Origin: Treponema brennaborense
Lineage (GTDB): Bacteria > Spirochaetota > Spirochaetia > Treponematales > Treponemataceae
Reading direction: 5' to 3'
DNA: 64,000 nt
Assembly: GCA_023666275.1 (NCBI GenBank)
Contig: JAMPCJ010000006.1
Coordinates: 81,976-145,975 of the forward strand
The notes under the pieces are model-generated. The model had not been told where the DNA came from. It worked only from the letters and a program-made list of their open reading frames with translations, and did no database searches. This document shows positions 59,983-64,000 of the stretch, piece after piece (the stretch's first letter is position 1; each line of letters begins with the position of its first letter). The translations under genes were made by a program, and so were the position numbers.

Positions 59983-61374
59983 ATGTCAATTGGTAGTTAT
60001 GTCAGAAATAATGTAAATCGCCACTTTGCGAAAAAGAACACAATAATGCTTGCGGCGAAAAAATGCATGTATGCAGCAGTGGCGGCGATACTGCTCGTTT
60101 CCTGCGGGAACGAAACGGAATATGCGCCGGAAATTCCGACGGGAAGCGAAAATGATATTGAACCTGATCCTGTCGTGGAAGAAAAAGTGCACGATTACCG
60201 GCATTACAACCTTGAATCGACGGGGCTTCCCATTGTCTTCATCGAAACGCAGGACGGAGAAGACATCACTTCAAAAGAAAATTGGGTGAGTGTTGCGATT
60301 TCGATTCAAGACGGCGAAAAAACACAAACCTATGCCGCGCAAATGAAAGGACGCGGAAATTCGTCGTGGGGTCAGCCGAAAAAGCCGTATTCAATCAAGC
60401 TCGACAGCAGAGAAAAGGTGCTCGGCATGAAAAAACACAAGCGCTGGGTGCTCGTCGCAAACTATTCCGACAAAACGCTTTTGCGCAACGACTGGGCTTC
60501 CTATATCGGGAACGAAATTTTTACCGGCATGAAATGGAATCCGAGCTTCGAAGCCGTCGAAGTCGTGCTGAACGGAGAATACAAGGGAAGCTACCTTATT
60601 GGCGAGCAGATAAAAATCGACAAAAACCGCGTCGACATTCCCGACATTTCGGAATTTTCGGGAAAGAAAATTGAAAACGGCGGTTTCATCTGCGAAGTGA
60701 ATCAGCAAATGGACGAAGCGTTCAATTTCGAGACAACTCATGGCGTGTGCATAAGCTTGAAAGATCCCGACGAAGTTTCGGAGGAAATTCAGAACTTCGT
60801 TCGGGAAACCGTACAGGCGGCGGAAGACGCGATTTTTTCGGAAAACTTTGCCGACGAAGAAGAAGGATACGCGAAATATATTGACGTTTCATCTTTCATC
60901 GACTGGTATCTTGTAAACGAACTCACAAAAAACAACGATGCGATTTTCTTTTCTTCCGTGTATTTTTATTACGACCCCGACGCAAAAAAACTTTTCATGG
61001 GTCCCGACTGGGACTTCGATATTTCATGCGGAAACATCAATTACAACGGCTGCGACGAACCCGAAGGTTTCTGGATAAAAAATGCGGCTTGGTACGCGCA
61101 GCTTTTCGAAGACGAAAATTTTCAAGCGAAACTCAAGGCGCGCTGGCAGGAAGTGCGCGCGGATGTTGTGCAGGCGGCTTCGGAGGTCATCGACGAAAAG
61201 GCAGGAAAACTGGAAAAAAGCGCAGAAGCCAATTTTACAAGATGGCCGATTCTCGGAAGTTATGTTTGGCCGAACGCCGCAGGATATGAAAGCCGCACCA
61301 CATACCAAAGTGAAGTGGACTACTTGAAGGACTGGCTTTCAAAGCGGATTGACTGGCTCGACTCGCAGCTTTGA
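59983..61374 (+). CDS. CotH-kinase family lipoprotein
   Basis: A CotH-type secretory protein kinase fold, 463 aa from ATG 59983. Family blocks are QMKGRGNSSWGQPKKPYSIK, RNDWASYIG, YKGSYLIGEQIKIDKNRV, FIDWYLVNELTKN and the metal-binding GPDWDFDISCGN. The lipoprotein signal is AAVAAILLVSC. ATG 59983 fits a leaderless promoter; ATG 60046 would give a shorter, more ordinary signal peptide but has no ribosome-binding site. CotH proteins phosphorylate spore-coat proteins in Bacillus; in spirochetes the target is unknown. The divergent HTH gene is the likely regulator. Confidence 0.82.
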   Translation: MSIGSYVRNNVNRHFAKKNTIMLAAKKCMYAAVAAILLVSCGNETEYAPEIPTGSENDIEPDPVVEEKVHDYRHYNLESTGLPIVFIETQDGEDITSKENWVSVAISIQDGEKTQTYAAQMKGRGNSSWGQPKKPYSIKLDSREKVLGMKKHKRWVLVANYSDKTLLRNDWASYIGNEIFTGMKWNPSFEAVEVVLNGEYKGSYLIGEQIKIDKNRVDIPDISEFSGKKIENGGFICEVNQQMDEAFNFETTHGVCISLKDPDEVSEEIQNFVRETVQAAEDAIFSENFADEEEGYAKYIDVSSFIDWYLVNELTKNNDAIFFSSVYFYYDPDAKKLFMGPDWDFDISCGNINYNGCDEPEGFWIKNAAWYAQLFEDENFQAKLKARWQEVRADVVQAASEVIDEKAGKLEKSAEANFTRWPILGSYVWPNAAGYESRTTYQSEVDYLKDWLSKRIDWLDSQL

Positions 61375-61466
61375 ACGGTCGCCGGCATTGCAGGAAAACT
61401 GCGCAGGCGGGACTGCTCGCGCAGGCTTTACCATGCCTTTTGTCCGTGCGGTTTTCGATGCCCGCT

Positions 61467-62378
61467 TTACAGCAGTGCGTTCACCAGAATTCCCGTGGCA
61501 AACGAAAACGCCATCACGAACAAAACATAGAGCGCGAAATTTTTCACGCCGAGCGCAATCTTGAGCGCGCCGAGGTTCGTGATTTTCGTGGCGGGACCGG
61601 TTATCATAAACGCCGCCGCGCTTCCCGCGCTCATTCCGTTTGCAAGCCAGTCGAGCAAGAGCGGAATCGTGCCGCCGCCGCAGACGTATATCGGCACGCC
61701 GACGGTCGCCGCCATCAAAACGCCCCAGGCATTGCTTCCGCCGAAAATCCGCGTTATCAAATCTTCGGGAATGTACCGCTGAAAAACCGCGCTCAAAAAT
61801 ATTCCCAGCAAAAACCATCCGCCCGTGGCACGGATGTTCCGTAAAACATTTTTCAAATACCGCAGGAACATATTTTTGTCCGTGTCGTTGTCGCGCGGAT
61901 TCTCGAAGCCGCCGAAATCGAAATACGAATTTTTTTTGCCGCAATACATTTTTACGAGCACGCCCGCAAGGATTCCGCACAAAAAACAGCTTGCGATTCG
62001 CACCGCGAGGATTTCAGGACCGAGCGCGGCGCTGTAAACGATAAGCTGCGGATTGAGCAGAATCGAACTCATCATGAACGCCGCCAAAAAATCGTCTTTC
62101 ACGCCTTTTTTCGAAAACGCCGCGCAAATGGGAATCGTACCGTACATGCACAAAGGCGAAGCGATGCCGAGCGCGCTTGCAAAAATCAAGCCGACGATTC
62201 CGGGAATTTTTCCGCCGAGCAATTCCGCCGCTTTGTGAATCCGGTTTTTCGCGAAAACGGAAACCGCCGAACCGAGCAGAATTCCCAGCAGCCAATAGCG
62301 GAAAATCTGCCGCAGCTGAATGTCAAAGTAATACCAAAGATAAATCGCCTCGCGGCGGAGGATGTTGAACACTTCCAT
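61467..62378 (-). CDS. DUF318/COG0701-type permease
   Basis: A 303-aa membrane protein with eight or so helices. It has the family's paired motifs SPLCMYGTIPICAAFSKKG and GVPIYVCGGGTIPLLLDWL, with a Cys in each half, and FMITGPATKITNLGALK near the end. Relatives are linked to metal, arsenic or organic-acid export, but the substrate here is unknown. ATG 62378 is used; TAATAC (62392-62387) lies 8 nt before it, with TTGAAG 17 bp further up and no Shine-Dalgarno. ATG 62396 is an alternative start. Confidence 0.78.
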   Translation of the reverse strand: MEVFNILRREAIYLWYYFDIQLRQIFRYWLLGILLGSAVSVFAKNRIHKAAELLGGKIPGIVGLIFASALGIASPLCMYGTIPICAAFSKKGVKDDFLAAFMMSSILLNPQLIVYSAALGPEILAVRIASCFLCGILAGVLVKMYCGKKNSYFDFGGFENPRDNDTDKNMFLRYLKNVLRNIRATGGWFLLGIFLSAVFQRYIPEDLITRIFGGSNAWGVLMAATVGVPIYVCGGGTIPLLLDWLANGMSAGSAAAFMITGPATKITNLGALKIALGVKNFALYVLFVMAFSFATGILVNALL

Positions 62379-62510
62379 ATTATGATGTATTAGCATAAAA
62401 ATATACTTTCTTCAACTGAATATTATAATGGAAGAGTTTTCCTAAAAAAGAAGCGTAATTGCAAATAATATCAGCAAGCTTCTTTACATATTGAAACCGG
62501 CCGCGCGATT

Positions 62511-62745
62511 TTCTCTGTGAGGACGCATTTGCTCCGCACGTGAGAAACGGCACTTTTTGCCCGAAAAAACAGCGGTTTCTCACGTGAGAAACCGAACCGT
62601 CTTCTGTGAGCGAGGTGGCGTTTTGCAGTGAGGAGCGATCGGCTTCTCACTGCAAAACGGGTGCGTTCTCTGTGAGTATCGGAGTGATATCCAGTGCGTA
62701 CCGATTTTTTCTCACTGCGTATCGAAATTTTCTCAGTGAGAAATT
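62511..62745. repeat. Array of GTGAG/CTCAC dyads
   Basis: Ten GTGAG or CTCAC words lie within 225 bp: 62517, 62540, 62579, 62584, 62606, 62628, 62646, 62672, 62711 and 62736. They form a perfect 22-bp palindrome (62573-62594, half-site CGGTTTCTCAC), a 14-bp stem CGTTTTGCAGTGAG/CTCACTGCAAAACG (62619-62632, 62646-62659) and TTTCTCA-G-TGAGAAA near 62735. No gene is seen here. Confidence 0.75.
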
Positions 62746-62813
62746 CGAGTATTTCGGAAAATCGAAAAAACTTCTTTTTTCCTTGCCGATTGTCAATAAT
62801 TTTAATTTTTTTC

Positions 62814-62843
62814 TTGACGGTGTGCATATAAATTTATTATATT
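62814..62843 (+). promoter_or_regulatory. Promoter of the HU-HIG gene with a long leader
   Basis: TTGACG (62814-62819), 17-18 bp, TTATAT/TATATT (62837-62843). The leader to 63052 is about 200 nt and can fold, for example TCCGCAGGAA/TTCCTGCGGA near 62916-62950. Confidence 0.6.
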
Positions 62844-63052
62844 CCGAATCGGAAGTTTCCTCGAAACTCGTTGAGCTAAAAGGAAATTTTCGGGCGTTCC
62901 GTCGGAGCGTCCGAACTTCCGCAGGAATCGTGCAAGCTGTTTCCTGCGGAGAGCGGAAAGATTTCCGCGAAAATTTATTGACGGTTCGGGGTGTAGTCGC
63001 CTCGGAACAAGGAGGCAGCCTATCGCCTTGAACGCATTTTATGGAGGTACAA

Positions 63053-63424
63053 ATGCTGTACAAAATTTTGGTTCGGGAGAATCCTCTGGATCGCTCTCAA
63101 AAGAAGTTTTACGCCGCGCCGTCGTATGTGAATGACGTAAATCTTCGTAAGGTTGCGCAGGATATTTCAAAAAACTGCACACTTACTCCTGCCGACATCG
63201 CCGCCGTTTTGGAAAGTTTCCTTGACAAGCTTCCGGATTATCTGGAAGAAGGACACTCGATTAAAATGGGCGAATTCGGACGATTCAGGCTTTCGTTTTC
63301 GAGCAAAGGACAGGACAAGAAAGACGACGTGAGTCCGAACGACATTAAGAAATCTCGGATTATTTTTGTTCCGAGTCCCGCGCTGAAGACACGGCTTGAA
63401 GAAATCGCGTACGAGGAGCGTTAG
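63053..63424 (+). CDS. HU-related DNA-binding protein (HU-HIG type)
   Basis: A 123-aa histone-like protein of the variant HU group common in Bacteroidota. It begins MLYKILVRENPLDRSQKKFYA, has VAQDISKNCTLTPADIAAVLESFLDKLPDYLEEGHSIKMGEFG condensed around the HU helices, and GRFRLSFSSKG in place of the HU beta-turn. The arm lacks RNPxTG. ATG 63053 has GGAGG at 63043-63047. It is separate from the ordinary HU gene at 2428. The long leader and the upstream dyad array suggest tight control. Confidence 0.8.
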   Translation: MLYKILVRENPLDRSQKKFYAAPSYVNDVNLRKVAQDISKNCTLTPADIAAVLESFLDKLPDYLEEGHSIKMGEFGRFRLSFSSKGQDKKDDVSPNDIKKSRIIFVPSPALKTRLEEIAYEER

Positions 63425-63585
63425 GCGAGGCGAGTCTTATTTCAAGACACAATCTTGAAACTTTGACGTTCAACAATCAGATTAGAAAATCAACGAATCA
63501 TGCTGCGTCGCACCGAAACGCCGAACGCACATAAGATAAAAATGAATTGATTGACCAAAGGAATAAAGAAAATGTGTGGTTCAGT

Positions 63586-63999
63586 TCAGGGCTGCCGCTT
63601 TTGCGGCAGCCCTTTTTTACGCTTCCATGTCCGCACGCTGCTGCCGTGCACGAGGAACGCTTTTTTCGCCAACTTCGCAAGCGGAGCATCGCTCTTGGAA
63701 TCCGAATAGAAAAATTCGATGTTTGCGTTCGGGAAAAGGGCAAAGAAACGCGCGACTTTTTCGGATCCTTTGCAGTTTTCGCCTGCGATTTTTGCCGTGC
63801 GTGTGTCCACCTCTGTTGCGATGACATTTTTTATTCCCAAGATTTGCGCACCGCCTTCCACCAAAAACTCAGGTGATGCCGAAATGACGGCGCTTTCTGC
63901 GAAAGCCTCGTTCGCGCACGTCCTTGCAAAAAAATCCGTTTTCAGTTTTCGCGCTCCCGCTTCGCGCCAGAAGATTTCCGCTTCTGTTTGCGCGTCGAT
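63586..63999 (-). CDS. HAD-superfamily hydrolase, SerB-like (partial)
   Basis: The 3' part (138 codons) of a HAD-IB phosphatase; the start is beyond the window. Motif II is seen as AVISASPEFLVEGGAQ, and the later acidic motif as FFYSDSKSDAPLAKLA (S/D-D-S-x-x-D), with the Lys of motif III in KGSEKVARF. Relatives dephosphorylate phosphoserine, histidinol phosphate or lipid-linked phosphates. The last codons overlap a terminator for the opposite strand. Confidence 0.8.
   Translation of the reverse strand: MDAQTEAEIFWREAGARKLKTDFFARTCANEAFAESAVISASPEFLVEGGAQILGIKNVIATEVDTRTAKIAGENCKGSEKVARFFALFPNANIEFFYSDSKSDAPLAKLAKKAFLVHGSSVRTWKRKKGLPQKRQP
63589..63618 (+). terminator. Terminator of the HU-HIG transcript inside the HAD gene
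   Basis: GGGCTGCCGC (63589-63598), loop TTTT, GCGGCAGCCC (63603-63612), then T6. On the + strand it is a classic terminator; on the minus strand the same bases encode the last residues of the HAD protein. Confidence 0.85.
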
Positions 64000-64000
64000 T

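Noticed and set aside
62511-62745. CRISPR array
   Set aside because: The repeated words are only 5-10 bp and irregularly spaced, there are no uniform spacers, and no cas gene is in the window.
63547-63876. 109-codon + strand frame after the HU-HIG gene
   Set aside because: It reads through the terminator hairpin and is the antisense of the HAD gene, whose motifs are clear.

Overview
The window looks like a chromosomal segment of a host-associated Treponema (Spirochaetota). The evidence is gene content and order: rpoZ-miaA, rpsF-ssb-rpsR-rplI-dnaB, and a minus-strand run maf-rpsB-tsf-frr-uppS-cdsA-dxr-rseP. There is also a bactofilin, several small signal-peptide outer-membrane proteins, many lipoproteins, and pectin-degrading enzymes typical of gut, rumen or oral treponemes. 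By eye the base composition is moderate (mid to high 40s % GC). Nearly all of the window is densely packed chromosomal housekeeping sequence, with a few short accessory patches. The species cannot be fixed from the sequence alone.

Layout. 1-8.9 kb: translation and envelope genes (rpoZ 3' end, miaA, rpsT, hup, lnt, bactofilin, two outer-membrane-type proteins, a metallophosphoesterase lipoprotein, rho, rpmE). 9-12.6 kb: rex, an rRNA methyltransferase, an archaeal-type cytidylate kinase, a MutY-like glycosylase and an unknown protein. 12.7-15.8 kb (minus): two near-identical tandem copper-chaperone-like genes, rlmN, a TPR protein and an unknown. 15.9-17.7 kb: FAD oxidoreductase and rsmD. 17.7-19.05 kb: an accessory patch with palindromic repeats, a beheaded helicase and three small ORFs. 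19.1-22.3 kb: rpsF to dnaB. 22.4-31.8 kb (minus): a beta-propeller protein and the isoprenoid/phospholipid/translation cluster, with a divergent tRNA-Arg. 32-35.5 kb: a HEAT protein and a lipoprotein (minus), then coaD, rpmF, acpP and rnc. 35.5-38 kb: an SsuABC-like ABC importer. 38-51.7 kb: cysteine desulfurase, a modular lipoprotein, a paired active/inactive M16 protease operon, clpB, an ABC-F protein, a DEAD-box helicase and a D,D-carboxypeptidase. 52-58.5 kb: a pectate lyase lipoprotein and a very large pectin methylesterase/acetylesterase fusion. 58.6-64 kb: PHP phosphatase, an HTH regulator divergent from a CotH-kinase lipoprotein, a DUF318-type permease, a palindrome array in front of an HU-HIG DNA-binding protein, and a partial HAD hydrolase.

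How the parts work together. The two pectin genes would lyse homogalacturonan and strip its methyl and acetyl esters outside the cell. Lnt, with the many lipoproteins, serves the lipoprotein envelope. CdsA, UppS, Dxr and RseP form one envelope-lipid and proteolysis operon joined to the ribosomal genes.

The most interesting non-gene signals are these. (1) At least eight genes have a sigma70-like -10 box placed 6-8 nt before the ATG and no Shine-Dalgarno, which predicts leaderless mRNAs. (2) A C10 tract lies early in a surface-protein gene and a G8 tract in the pectate-lyase lipoprotein, both suited to phase variation. (3) An array of about ten GTGAG/CTCAC words and large palindromes lies upstream of the HU-HIG gene. 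(4) An inverted TTGTCATTT/AAATGACAA operator sits between the HTH and CotH genes. (5) Two dispersed hairpins share a 26-nt loop ending in TTTCCGAAAA. (6) The 17.7-19.05 kb patch carries a decayed helicase and dense palindromes. No CRISPR array, complete insertion sequence or rRNA gene was seen.
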